A stretch of 52,046 bases of DNA from SAR86 cluster bacterium (GTDB lineage Bacteria; Pseudomonadota; Gammaproteobacteria; Pseudomonadales; Pseudohongiellaceae), in NCBI GenBank assembly GCA_002401885.1, contig NVUL01000049.1, positions 1 through 52,046 on the forward strand, written 5' to 3'. Under the pieces are notes generated by a model. The model was not told the origin of the DNA, did no database searches, and was given only the letters and a program-made list of their open reading frames with translations. This document shows positions 42,922 through 51,957 of the stretch, piece after piece. Every line of letters begins with the position of its first letter. Position 1 is the first letter of the stretch. The position numbers were made by a program, and so were the translations under genes.

Positions 42922-44250
42922 TTACTCATCGGGAAAGTAGCGCACCATGTATCCCTCGAAATTTACCGTGCTTATTCTGAGGTCGATATAGTATCTTTGG
43001 TTGTTGGTTGCTCGGGAGAAAACGACTTCGGTAAACATCGGATCCTGTTCCAGACGTTGCAATATGGCCTGCGGTTCGTTGCTACTTCCCTGAATTTTTA
43101 TTAGACCCTCTGAAACCTCCATCGAAGTTAGAGTGTCGGGCCGCAATATATTTTGTAGCGTAAACATCGCTTCGCGCAGTCTCTGCTCGGGGAAGTCGCT
43201 GATCAGTCCCCACTCATTCTCGAAGCTGACAACTGCGGCCTGATCTTGCCGCGCATCGCTTGCCATCGCTCTCTGCATTTCCAAGGTGCTCGCCAAGGAT
43301 CTAAATTCCAGCGACTGTAAAATGAAAGGAACAGCCGCAATGAAAAGCGCGGCAATCACTACCGCAGCGGCGGCGATGTATTGTTTACCCTGAGCCGTTC
43401 TTCGCGTAGCGTTTAGTGCGCCATGTGGAAAGAAACAATATTCCTGATTCGCCTGAACATCCAATCGAGAGAAATAGTCTGAAACGTTGTCCAACTCGAT
43501 TGCGCTTTCAGAAGAGTCTCGCTTCAGTGTTTCCTGCCACTGCTGTTGAAACACTTCTTGTTGTAAGTCTTGCTTGCGCACGTGAAACAAAGATTTGAGA
43601 ATGCTGTCTTCTATAACTACGCAAGTTTCGGTCTCGGCATCTACATCGAGGATTCTAGTTTTCGCGTCACTCTTGTCATTGCCGTCATTCGCATCCTCAC
43701 TATTGCCATTCATGAAACGCGGCTTTACAGCTGCGAGGAAAATGTCCTTCTCCGCGAAGGCGTCAAAGAGATCGGACAATGTTGATTCTGTCATCCACAG
43801 CGCGAGATGCTCATCGCCTTGCGTTGCCGATAGCGGATTGATGGCGAGAGACAGAGGTACCTCGAGGCTCGGCAGAATACTATCTGCCTGAATTTTTAGA
43901 GCAGAGACGAGATTTTCTTTCGCAACTCCGGGCATTGTCGTTGTCGTTGCGACGAAAAAATTCGCCGGCAGTAACAACACAGCGGCGCATTCTTTACGTT
44001 GATCGGCGGAAAAACCTGTTAGTAACTCTGCGCAGGCCGCTGTTATCGACAAGGCACCATTGCCTTTAAGTTCTACGGCTTCCCTACTTTCCAAGTGAAC
44101 GATCTTGTTATCGAAAAGCAGGAAGCTAGTTTCGATCTTCTTGACAAGGTCGCGGCCGGAAGCACCTTGTATCAAGGTTCGCACCTGCGCCGGTAGATAG
44201 GCCGTCAGTTGTTCTCGCCACTGCGAGTAGTCGAATGCAAAGCTGGGCAT
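42922..44250 (-). CDS. gspL: Type II secretion protein GspL
   Basis: It has 442 residues. A large cytoplasmic actin-like domain (about 1-270), one transmembrane helix (about 295-315, YIAAAAVVIAALFIAAVPFILQSL) and a periplasmic ferredoxin-like domain ending near residue 442 are present. GspL recruits GspE to the membrane. It is the first gene of the cluster, so its upstream gap (44251-44493) should hold the operon promoter; I see only an imperfect inverted repeat (44266-44310) and A/T-rich DNA there. No gspC precedes it. Confidence 0.85.
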   Translation of the reverse strand: MPSFAFDYSQWREQLTAYLPAQVRTLIQGASGRDLVKKIETSFLLFDNKIVHLESREAVELKGNGALSITAACAELLTGFSADQRKECAAVLLLPANFFVATTTTMPGVAKENLVSALKIQADSILPSLEVPLSLAINPLSATQGDEHLALWMTESTLSDLFDAFAEKDIFLAAVKPRFMNGNSEDANDGNDKSDAKTRILDVDAETETCVVIEDSILKSLFHVRKQDLQQEVFQQQWQETLKRDSSESAIELDNVSDYFSRLDVQANQEYCFFPHGALNATRRTAQGKQYIAAAAVVIAALFIAAVPFILQSLEFRSLASTLEMQRAMASDARQDQAAVVSFENEWGLISDFPEQRLREAMFTLQNILRPDTLTSMEVSEGLIKIQGSSNEPQAILQRLEQDPMFTEVVFSRATNNQRYYIDLRISTVNFEGYMVRYFPDE

Positions 44251-44487
44251 AGAATTTTGTTCTTACTAAAATTTTCGGCCCTAAGGCCTGATCGCCTCGA
44301 GCCGGAAAATTCAGCACCTCAAATCGGCGCTAAACTATTGAATAAATTGTTAAATCTAAGATATAAGACTCTACTATCGGCAAAATAGTTTTAAGGCGTG
44401 AATTTGTTCTACAGTAAATTGATAGCGGGAGGAAAGCAGCCTAGAGAGGCTTGTCTCGCGAAGATCACTCAAAGCGATCTGACAGAC

Positions 44488-44526
44488 ATGAAAAAGGCCG
44501 CTCTGAGTTAGCTCAGGACGGCCTTG
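44488..44526 (-). terminator. Intrinsic terminator of dsbA
   Basis: Minus-strand stem of 14 bp, AAGGCCG plus TCCTGAG (44525-44512) pairing with CTCAGAG plus CGGCCTT (44507-44494), with one two-base mismatch. It is followed by TTTTTC and lies about 20 bases past the dsbA stop. Confidence 0.85.
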
Positions 44527-44545
44527 ATACGTGACAAACGCGGCC

Positions 44546-45199
44546 TTATTCGCCAGAGCTTGAGAGCTGTCGACGCTCTTTTTCTACAAGAAAATCAACA
44601 ACTTCGAGCATATCTGCCTGCGTGCGCACACTCTCACCGGTGGTGACGAGGTACTTGCCATTAACAATCATGTTTGGCGTGCTGCGAATCTCGTAAGCCT
44701 GCATGCGCTGCTTAGCCTGATTCACCTTAGTGCGCACCGAGAATGAGTTGAATGACTTGGTGAAATCGTCTTCATTGATCCCGTATTTTGCAAAAAGCGC
44801 TCCAATTTGGCCTTCGTTCTGCAGTCGGTTGCCTTCGATGTTGATGGCGTTAAAAACGTGCTCATGCACGATGTCTAAGGCATCCATCGCTTCGGCGGTG
44901 TAGTAAACCTGAGCATGTACTTCCATCAGGCCGTTCCACATGGCCGGAAAACGGCCAAAATCGACATCTGCGGGCATTGTCGCTTCCCAGTTGGCGATTA
45001 GCGGCTCGAATCTAAAGCAGTGAGAGCAGCCGTACCAAAATACTTCCAGTACCTCGACCTTGCTTGAGTCATTGGTGTTTACAGGGGCACTAAGCTCAGT
45101 GTAATGAGTGCCTGCAATGAATTTTTCTATCTGAGCAAAGCTAGAAAATGCCAGGGGCATTAGCAGTACAAAGGTTAAAACCTGCATTGATCGCTTCAT
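44546..45199 (-). CDS. dsbA: Periplasmic thiol:disulfide oxidase DsbA
   Basis: It has 217 residues. A signal peptide (about 1-22, ending SFA) is followed by a thioredoxin fold with an inserted helical domain. The active site is Cys58-Ser-His-Cys61 (FWYGCSHCFRFEP), where DsbA normally has CPHC. The cis-Pro loop is RSTPNMIVNGKY. It introduces disulfide bonds into exported proteins, probably including type II substrates and the cytochrome Cys pairs. GGAG lies seven bases before the ATG. Its position ahead of cytochrome c4 and ysxC is as in Pseudomonas. Confidence 0.93.
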   Translation of the reverse strand: MKRSMQVLTFVLLMPLAFSSFAQIEKFIAGTHYTELSAPVNTNDSSKVEVLEVFWYGCSHCFRFEPLIANWEATMPADVDFGRFPAMWNGLMEVHAQVYYTAEAMDALDIVHEHVFNAINIEGNRLQNEGQIGALFAKYGINEDDFTKSFNSFSVRTKVNQAKQRMQAYEIRSTPNMIVNGKYLVTTGESVRTQADMLEVVDFLVEKERRQLSSSGE

Positions 45200-45396
45200 T
45201 GTTTAACTCCGTCTCTTTAACTGTCTTGTTAGCTATTTAATCAATCTACGAATTATCGCGAACACTAATTTCCACTGTAAAAAACACTATCACAGCGTCT
45301 CGATCCTCGCTATCTCATTGACACCGGTAGATGACCGGTTCGGCGCAACAATCGATTCGCGAGGCGTTTGGAGGCTCGTTCAGGCCTATTTTGGAA

Positions 45397-46008
45397 CTAA
45401 TTGAGACCCGAAACGTAGCTGGCCAGTGCCTCTAGCTCCTTATCGGTAAGGCGCTCAACGACGGTTCTCATCATCTCGCCGCCGTCATTCTGACGAACGC
45501 CCGATCTGAAATCCTTCAATTGCTGCAGTGTATATTCCGCATGCTGACCGCTCAGTGACGGGAATCCTGCGGGCGCATTACCCTTTCCTGTCGGTGAGTG
45601 ACAAGCAGAGCACGCTGCAACGGCGATTTCGGAGTTCCCTGCGCGGTAGAGCCTTTCAGCCAATTCTATCGACTCCGGGTTCGCTCCTTGTATTGTGGGC
45701 TGCTGCGAGGAGTACCATGCTGCGAGGTCTTCCATGTCTTGATCGCTCAGCGACAACACCATGGCCGCCATAGTGGCTCCAACTCTAGCGCCTGATTTAA
45801 AGTCCTGAAGCTGCTTAACCATGTATCTGGCGCTCTGGCCCGCAAGTTTCGGGTTCATCGCCAAAGGACTGTTTCCATCCGCGCCGTGACACGAGCCGCA
45901 GAGGGCAGATTTAGCCTGGCCCGCGGCAGCGTCGCCTTGGGCAAGGAGTAAATTGGGTAGTAGGCCTACAAATGCGACTGCGAGTACTGCAATTACTGTA
46001 TTCTTCAT
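45397..46008 (-). CDS. Dihaem cytochrome c4
   Basis: Periplasmic electron carrier to terminal oxidases, 203 residues. After a signal peptide (about 1-23, ending LLA) come two class I cytochrome domains with haem sites CGSCH (37-41) and CSACH (133-137). The tandem domains with PKLAGQ/PSLSGQ and the axial methionines (about Met78 and Met185) are typical of c4. It diverges from ysxC; the 283-base gap between them shows no extra gene. Confidence 0.94.
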   Translation of the reverse strand: MKNTVIAVLAVAFVGLLPNLLLAQGDAAAGQAKSALCGSCHGADGNSPLAMNPKLAGQSARYMVKQLQDFKSGARVGATMAAMVLSLSDQDMEDLAAWYSSQQPTIQGANPESIELAERLYRAGNSEIAVAACSACHSPTGKGNAPAGFPSLSGQHAEYTLQQLKDFRSGVRQNDGGEMMRTVVERLTDKELEALASYVSGLN

Positions 46009-46291
46009 GGGTTTTCCCGGTCACTTCCAACAAATTCAGATAAACTAACGATTCCAGCCCGTGTCCTCTAGAGGTAATTCTCGCCTCATCTGCTCCGATG
46101 CGTCTCTAAGGCATATCGCTGCCTAGGACACCTGAAGCGATTCGGACACAGGATCTATAAATCGCGGCCGCGAATTATAACGTAAATTGCGCAGTGACTC
46201 TATTTATCCTCGCATTCGTCGACAGAAATTGGACCAAGCGATCTCTGAACAGAGTGTTGGAACCAAAGATTTTGAAAAAGGTGTTAAAAAA

Positions 46292-46927
46292 ATGAACTTC
46301 AATCAGGCGCAGTTCGTAATAAGCGCGGCAAACCTAAAAGCCTGCCCAGACAATTCTCTGGCCGAGGTAGCCTTTGCCGGTCGCTCGAACGCAGGTAAAT
46401 CAAGCGCGATAAACACGATTACTGGCCATAACCGCCTCGCCCGTATCAGTAAAACACCCGGGCGCACTCAACTCATCAACTTCTTCGCGTTGGACGAAGG
46501 CAGACACTTGGTGGATCTGCCCGGTTACGGTTTTGCCAAAGTGCCGCTCAAGGTTAAAGACAAATGGCAACGCGAGCTGGAACAATATCTACGTCAGCGC
46601 GAGGCGCTGGTTGGCTTGATTCTGCTGAGCGATATTCGACATCCGCTAAAGGAGTTCGATCGCATGATGATCGATTGGGCAGTGCAATCCGATCTACCTT
46701 TGCATATCTTGCTAACCAAATCGGACAAACTCAAAAGAGGTGCGGCGCAAAACACACTACTGGCCGTGCAGAAGGAGATTGCAACACTGGACAATGTGAC
46801 GTTGCAGTTATTCTCTTCGCTAAAAAATGTCGGCGTTGACGAGGCAAGAACGAAACTTGGCGACTGGCTTTCTTCGCCAAATATGATCGATGAAGCAGAT
46901 AACATCGATGACGGTCCTGCTAATTAG
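46292..46927 (+). CDS. ysxC: Ribosome biogenesis GTPase YsxC/EngB
   Basis: It has 211 residues from ATG 46292, preceded by AAAAGGTG eight bases upstream. A TTG/GTG-like extension reaching 46187 adds 35 residues with no family similarity, so it is left out. G1 is [10 protein letters not shown]3 is DLPGYG, G4 is TKSDK, and [10 protein letters not shown] contains the switch I Thr. It acts in 50S subunit assembly. It converges on polA, with the tandem hairpin array between them. Confidence 0.95.
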   Translation: MNFNQAQFVISAANLKACPDNSLAEVAFAGRSNAGKSSAINTITGHNRLARISKTPGRTQLINFFALDEGRHLVDLPGYGFAKVPLKVKDKWQRELEQYLRQREALVGLILLSDIRHPLKEFDRMMIDWAVQSDLPLHILLTKSDKLKRGAAQNTLLAVQKEIATLDNVTLQLFSSLKNVGVDEARTKLGDWLSSPNMIDEADNIDDGPAN

Positions 46928-46936
46928 TCTAGCCTG

Positions 46937-47284
46937 AAAATGTCATTTCACTGGCTTTTGGCACACTCGCATTGCCCTTAACGGGCAATGGTTGCACATC
47001 CCTGTGCAACTATTAATCGATACTGAAAAGTCATCCAGGACTTTTCAGACTGTCGTGCGCCAAAAGCTGGCGTAAAATGTCATTTCACTGCCTTTTGGCA
47101 CACTCGCATTGCCCTTAACGGGCAATGGTTGCACATCCCTGTGCAACCATTAATCGATACTGAAAAGTCATCCAGGACTTTTCAGACTGTCGTGCGCCAA
47201 AAGCTGGCGTAAAATGTCATTTCACTGCCTTTTAGCACACTCGCATTGCCCTTAACGGGCAATGGTTGCACATCCCTGTGCAAC
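46937..47284. repeat. Tandem array of the multi-hairpin repeat, 137-bp period
   Basis: About two and a half copies: 46941-47077, 47078-47214 and a partial 47215-47284. They differ by only a few bases (for example CTGG/CTGC after TGTCATTTCA, and TTTTGGCAC/TTTTAGCAC). Each unit holds the four dyads seen at 2161-2291, in reverse orientation: CATTGCCC/GGGCAATG (46970-46990), GTTGCAC/GTGCAAC (46991-47010), CTGAAAAGTC/GACTTTTCAG (47023-47048), and a long imperfect stem built from GTGCGCCAAAAG and its partner across the unit border. It fills nearly all of the 388-base gap between ysxC and polA, whose 3' ends converge. No other gene is seen in it. Confidence 0.9.
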
Positions 47285-47315
47285 TTATGCGCGACCTGCT
47301 AATTCATTCTACAAG

Positions 47316-50063
47316 CTAGTGCGCCTCGTCCCAGTTGTCTCCAACACCAACATCGACAACCAGAGGCACATCTAGTGAAGCCGCCGTTGTCATTCGAAAC
47401 TTAACCCCTGCAGAGAGTAGGTCGAGATCTTTCTCGCTCACTTCGAATACCAATTCATCGTGTACCTGTAATAGCATGCGAGCATCAAGCTCACCCATTG
47501 CTAGCCAATGATCGATATCAATCATCGCTCTCTTGATAATATCGGCGGCCGTGCCTTGCATGGGCGCATTAATAGCAGTGCGTTGCGCCGCCTTTCTTAA
47601 CATCCCATTGCCGGCATGAATATCGGGTAGATAAAGGCGTCGACCGAACAGGGTTTCGACATATCCCTTCTCATCGGCCAGCGCCTGGGTCTCATCCATA
47701 TACTTCCGTACGCCAGGATATTTCTCAAAATAGCGATCGACATACTTCGCCGCTTCTGTGCGACTAATGTTTAACTGATTAGCAAGACCGAAAGCTGACA
47801 TGCCGTAAATCAAACCGAAGTTAATTGCCTTCGCGCTGCGTCTCTGGTCAACGCTTACTTCATCGAGAGCTACACCGAAAACATCAGCTGCTGTAGCCTT
47901 GTGAACATCTTCGGCACTTGAGAACGCGCTGAGTAAACCCTCGTCCTGGGAAAGATGCGCCATGATTCTGAGCTCTACCTGAGAATAATCCGCTGCCAAC
48001 AGTTTGTTGCCGGGGTCGCAGATAAATGCCTGCCGAACACGCCGCCCCTCTGCGGTGCGAATGGGAATGTTCTGTAAGTTAGGATCAGTCGATGACAGGC
48101 GGCCAGTGGCTGCAACTGCTTGCTGAAAGGATGAATGAATTCGCCCAGTACCCTTGTTAATCTCTAACGGTAGTTTATCCGTGTAGGTCGACTTCAGCTT
48201 GCTCAGTGATCGATGCTCTAGAATGAGCTTCGGCATTTCGTAATCTTGCGCTAACTCCTGCAATACAGGCTCGGCAGTTGACGGCTGACCTGTTTTCGTT
48301 TTCTTTAGAATTGGCAGCTCAAGCTTCTCATAGAATATTGTTTGCAGTTGTTTCGGCGAACCCAGATTGAATTCCTCTCCGGCTATCTCGAAGACTTGAA
48401 GCTGCAGTTTTTCTAGCTGTTTACCGAGCTGCTTACTCTGTTTCGCTAGTGCAACCGCATCGACACGAATGCCATTACGCTCCACTCTATTCAGCACCAC
48501 TATCAGTGGTAGTTCATAGTACTGATACAGGCCGAGCAGGTGGCCATTGCTACTCAGGTTTTGCTGCAGTGTGGCAGACAGGCGCAAGATGTGGTCTGCT
48601 TTTTGTGCGGCGTAGGGTGCGTAGTCCGAAAGCGCTACTTGCTCCCTGCTAAGTTTGCCTCGACCCTTGCCTAGCAGACTGTCGATATCGATGGGCGTCA
48701 GCTCTAGATAGTTTCTAGTTATCTGTGGCAATTGATGTTTCGTTGCAACTGAATTGGTGACATACGACGCTAGATGCACATCGTTCTTAATCGGCTGTAA
48801 GTTAATCTCATAGTTTTTCAGCACATGATCTACGTGTTTAAGATCGAAGCCGACTTTTATGATCGTTGGATTTATCAATATTGGCTTTAACTGAGCGAGG
48901 CAATCCGCACTATCGAGCTGGGCTGGCACATCATCGTAATCATGCAAAAAAGGAATGTAGAAAGCCGTACCCATGTCGATACAGATCGCGATGCCGAGTA
49001 TTTTTTGATCAAGGAAATGATCTCCGATCGTTTCCAATGAGATGCTGAACTTTCTCGACGCTGAGATCTGATCAATTACAGATGCAAATTGGCTAGCATC
49101 TACAACTAACTTATAATCTATGTCTTCCACTGCTATCGACACATCGACTTCTTCGATTGCTGCTTCCGTGCTTGCGGCCTTCTTACTCTTCGGTGCACCA
49201 GCTACGCCCTGGTCCTCCAACTCCTTTATCCATGACTTGAATTCCATTTCTGAAAAGAGTTCGTGTAATTTCTGCTTATCCTCTTGGCCAGCTACTAGCT
49301 CGGGTATCTTTACATCTAGAGCTACGTCCATCTTTATTGTTGCTAGCTCGTAAGAGAGTCTAAGCAGATCGATATTATCGCGCAGCTTCTCTCCAACTTT
49401 CCCGCCTATGGCTTCGGCATTTTCGATTATGCCTTCCATGGAGCCGTATTCGAGCAGCCACTTAACAGCCGTCTTCGGGCCGACGCTAGGCACGCCAGGA
49501 ATATTGTCAGACTTGTCACCCATGAGGGCGAGATAGTCGATGATTCTGTCCGGTGCAACACCGAACTTTCCAACAACGGACTCACTATCTAACAGCTCGT
49601 TTGTCATTGTGTTGATGAGCGTGACTTTGTCATTCACAAGTTGAGCTAAATCCTTATCACCCGTAGAGATTAGAGTAGAGATGCCCAACTCGGTTGCCTG
49701 CTGCGACAACGTACCGATTACATCGTCGGCTTCTACGTCGCTGACAATGAGAAGCGGTAGGCCCATAGCTTCGATGATTTGGTGTATTGGTTGTATCTGC
49801 GACCGCAGCTCATCTGGCATTGGCGGCCGATTAGCTTTGTACTCCGTGTAAATTTTGCTACGAAATGTTTTCCCCTTAGCATCAAACACGATCGCAATAT
49901 TACTGTCCGCATAGTTCTTCATAAGGCTGCGAATCATGTTAATGACTCCTTTCACTGCCCCAGTATCCTTCTGTTTGCTGTTTGTTAAAGGCGGCAGTGC
50001 ATGGAATGCACGAAATAAATAGGAGGATCCATCTACAAGAATGAGCTGTTTTGATTCGGCCAA
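47316..50063 (-). CDS. polA: DNA polymerase I, proofreading site apparently degraded
   Basis: It has 915 residues, full length. The 5'-3' exonuclease domain (1-290) keeps its Asp cluster (LVDGSSYLFRAF, SDVEADDVIG, STGDKDLAQL). The polymerase domain keeps motif A DYSQVELRIMAHLS, motif B RRSAKAINFGLIYG and motif C QVHDELVF. In the 3'-5' exonuclease domain (about 317-500) the DTE motif reads Ser342-Leu-Glu344, Asp428 and Tyr484 are kept, and the last metal ligand (E. coli Asp501) aligns with Lys488. Proofreading is therefore probably weak or lost. Translation starts at TTG 50063 with AAGGAA seven bases upstream. It functions in Okazaki fragment processing and repair. Confidence 0.96.
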   Translation of the reverse strand: MAESKQLILVDGSSYLFRAFHALPPLTNSKQKDTGAVKGVINMIRSLMKNYADSNIAIVFDAKGKTFRSKIYTEYKANRPPMPDELRSQIQPIHQIIEAMGLPLLIVSDVEADDVIGTLSQQATELGISTLISTGDKDLAQLVNDKVTLINTMTNELLDSESVVGKFGVAPDRIIDYLALMGDKSDNIPGVPSVGPKTAVKWLLEYGSMEGIIENAEAIGGKVGEKLRDNIDLLRLSYELATIKMDVALDVKIPELVAGQEDKQKLHELFSEMEFKSWIKELEDQGVAGAPKSKKAASTEAAIEEVDVSIAVEDIDYKLVVDASQFASVIDQISASRKFSISLETIGDHFLDQKILGIAICIDMGTAFYIPFLHDYDDVPAQLDSADCLAQLKPILINPTIIKVGFDLKHVDHVLKNYEINLQPIKNDVHLASYVTNSVATKHQLPQITRNYLELTPIDIDSLLGKGRGKLSREQVALSDYAPYAAQKADHILRLSATLQQNLSSNGHLLGLYQYYELPLIVVLNRVERNGIRVDAVALAKQSKQLGKQLEKLQLQVFEIAGEEFNLGSPKQLQTIFYEKLELPILKKTKTGQPSTAEPVLQELAQDYEMPKLILEHRSLSKLKSTYTDKLPLEINKGTGRIHSSFQQAVAATGRLSSTDPNLQNIPIRTAEGRRVRQAFICDPGNKLLAADYSQVELRIMAHLSQDEGLLSAFSSAEDVHKATAADVFGVALDEVSVDQRRSAKAINFGLIYGMSAFGLANQLNISRTEAAKYVDRYFEKYPGVRKYMDETQALADEKGYVETLFGRRLYLPDIHAGNGMLRKAAQRTAINAPMQGTAADIIKRAMIDIDHWLAMGELDARMLLQVHDELVFEVSEKDLDLLSAGVKFRMTTAASLDVPLVVDVGVGDNWDEAH

Positions 50064-50100
50064 CTTACTTTCCTTTTACAAGTTTGGTTTTATACTGCGC

Positions 50101-50961
50101 CTATTCGTAGAGGCATTGGTAAAAATCATCCGCTAGATTAGCGATAAATTCGCTATAGGGATTCTCGCTAGAATTTACATTGCCGCCTAACAGGTCAACG
50201 GTAATCAGTTTTAGTTCATGGCCATTCAACACTGTGCTAACCAGTTCCAAGCTCGAGTCAAACTCCAATAGCAAACAAGACGGTCGTTGCTCGGTCACTT
50301 GGCTTCTCAGCTCTATAATTTCGCGAATGCCTGGCTGTACTTCCGGATCCTGTAAGATAACCATGTCATGTTGCAGGCCAAACTGTTGTTCAAAATATTG
50401 GTAAGCATTGTGGTAAACCGCGTAGTTTGTCGCAGATGGCGCCTGAAACTTCTGTGCGATTTGATGAATTCTGCTTTCAATTTCTACGCTAAATTTCCCC
50501 AGATTCTGGCGGTAGGATGTCGCGTTGACTGGATCTATTTCGGCAGCCCGGTCAGCTATCGCTGTGGCAATTCGAATTGCATTTGAACTATCTAGCCAAA
50601 GGTGGGCATCAAGCTGCCCATCACCCACGGTATGCAATTGCAGCCCGGGCGTGTCGATAACTGTGATTGTCTTCGCTTTGAACCCAGTCTGCGTAAAAAA
50701 ATCGCTGATGTGAGTTTCAAACAGAGGGCCTATCCATACTGCCATGTCTGCCCGAGCTAATGCGAGACGATCAGAGGGTGACACGGTAAAGTGATGGGGC
50801 GATTGCTGCGGATCCACGATAAAAGAAACGCTGCCATATTCCTGCACAATTGCCTCGGCAATCATTTGAAGCGGCTTTACAGTAGTAACGATGCTCACGT
50901 CGGCACGGCTTACCGAACAAAGTAGGGTAGTTAACAATAGAATCAAATGGGATTTAGGCAT
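50101..50961 (-). CDS. znuA: Zinc ABC transporter periplasmic binding protein ZnuA
   Basis: It has 286 residues with a signal peptide (about 1-20, ending SRA). Cluster A-I zinc ligands are His56/57 (PQQSPHHFTVSPSD), His120 (DAHLWLD) and His184 (YAVYHNAYQYF). Cysteines near 230 and 283 could form the usual disulfide. The His-rich loop found in many ZnuA proteins between the first two ligands is absent. It diverges from znuC across a 189-base gap. Captures periplasmic Zn(II) for ZnuB. Confidence 0.93.
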   Translation of the reverse strand: MPKSHLILLLTTLLCSVSRADVSIVTTVKPLQMIAEAIVQEYGSVSFIVDPQQSPHHFTVSPSDRLALARADMAVWIGPLFETHISDFFTQTGFKAKTITVIDTPGLQLHTVGDGQLDAHLWLDSSNAIRIATAIADRAAEIDPVNATSYRQNLGKFSVEIESRIHQIAQKFQAPSATNYAVYHNAYQYFEQQFGLQHDMVILQDPEVQPGIREIIELRSQVTEQRPSCLLLEFDSSLELVSTVLNGHELKLITVDLLGGNVNSSENPYSEFIANLADDFYQCLYE

Positions 50962-51016
50962 TGGGATTTTTCAGGCAGACCTAGTTAACTCAAGAACTTC
51001 AGGCCGAAAAGGAAAG

Positions 51017-51045
51017 TTGACATCGATGCTATGATAACCCATTGT
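51017..51045. promoter_or_regulatory. Candidate znu divergent promoter and Zur-like operator
   Basis: TTGACA (51017-51022) is spaced 17 bases from a poor -10 (CATTGT) for znuC. An A/T-rich partial dyad, GGTTATCATAGCA on the minus strand (51026-51038), resembles the core of Zur boxes. The match is loose. Zur itself is not in the window. Confidence 0.3.
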
Positions 51046-51150
51046 CCTGCCTGCTCCTACGCGAGTAAGAACGTATAGGCGAGAAACCTAAAAGTAAGAA
51101 AGTAATCACATCTATTGCGCAGATTGCAGAGGTTGTAGCGAGTAATTCGA

Positions 51151-51957
51151 ATGGATATTTCCGATACTAGCAGTAACACACCCTCCAATTCTTCAACCGA
51201 TACTAATGCTCCGGGTATTCTGCTTGCGGCAGAATCGATCAACAAGGATTTTGCCGAGAAAAAAATTCTCGAGAATATAAGCCTCACCATAGAGGAAGGA
51301 CAGATCGTCACCTTGATCGGTCCAAACGGAGCTGGTAAGACCACTCTGGTACGTATCGCCCTAAGACTACTCCAGCCCGACTCAGGCTCCATCTACCATA
51401 GGCCCGCCTTGCGGATAGGCTATATGCCGCAACGAGTCCATGTAGAGCCCACGCTACCACTAACCGTAAATCGATTTCTTCAGCTAGCTAATCGGCAAGA
51501 TAAAGCATTGTTGTCCAACACCCTGGAAGACCTGAAAATAGGCCATCTCGAAGACCAGCAACTAGCGGCTGTATCCGGAGGCGAGCTACAACGGGTATTG
51601 CTTGCGCGCGCTCTACTGCGCAAACCGGAATTACTTATTCTAGATGAGCCAGCACAGGGTGTCGATCTAGCGGGCCAAGCAGAGCTTTATCAGCTCATCA
51701 GCGAGATTAGTGATAGACATGGCTGTGGCGTGTTAATGATTTCTCATGACCTCCATCTGGTCATGTCTTCGACCGATGAAGTCATCTGTCTCAATCATCA
51801 TATTTGCTGCCATGGCAAGCCCGAACACGTCACCAATGACCCGGCCTATCTAAACCTATTCGGTGCCAATGCCTCTCAGAACCTTGCCGTCTATACTCAC
51901 CATCACGATCATGATCATGAGATCGGCGGCAGCGTGAAGGAACACCATCATGATTGA
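51151..51957 (+). CDS. znuC: Zinc ABC transporter ATPase ZnuC with His-rich tail
   Basis: It has 268 residues. Walker A is GPNGAGKTT (57-65), signature VSGGELQRVLLARA, Walker B LLILDEPAQGVD and switch His ISHDLH. The C-terminal tail (from about 249) carries many His and Asp residues (THHHDHDHE, EHHHD) and could bind zinc in the cytoplasm. An N-terminal extension of about 25 Ser/Thr/Asn-rich residues precedes the ATPase fold, so the true start may be slightly internal. Overlaps znuB by eight bases. Confidence 0.93.
   Translation: MDISDTSSNTPSNSSTDTNAPGILLAAESINKDFAEKKILENISLTIEEGQIVTLIGPNGAGKTTLVRIALRLLQPDSGSIYHRPALRIGYMPQRVHVEPTLPLTVNRFLQLANRQDKALLSNTLEDLKIGHLEDQQLAAVSGGELQRVLLARALLRKPELLILDEPAQGVDLAGQAELYQLISEISDRHGCGVLMISHDLHLVMSSTDEVICLNHHICCHGKPEHVTNDPAYLNLFGANASQNLAVYTHHHDHDHEIGGSVKEHHHD

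Noticed and set aside
34343..44250. Type IV pilus cluster
   Set aside because: The set of GspD, E, F, G, H, I, J, K, L and M, with a GspK-type pseudopilin and no pilT/pilM-Q, fits type II secretion.
46187..46291. 35-residue N-terminal extension of YsxC
   Set aside because: The ATG at 46292 has a good ribosome binding site and gives the normal family length.
46937..47284. CRISPR array
   Set aside because: Repeats are contiguous 137-bp units without unique spacers, and no cas genes are near.
46928..47315. Origin or attachment site at the repeat array beside polA
   Set aside because: No DnaA boxes, integrase or tRNA end are visible; the repeated hairpins and convergent position fit a REP-like element better.
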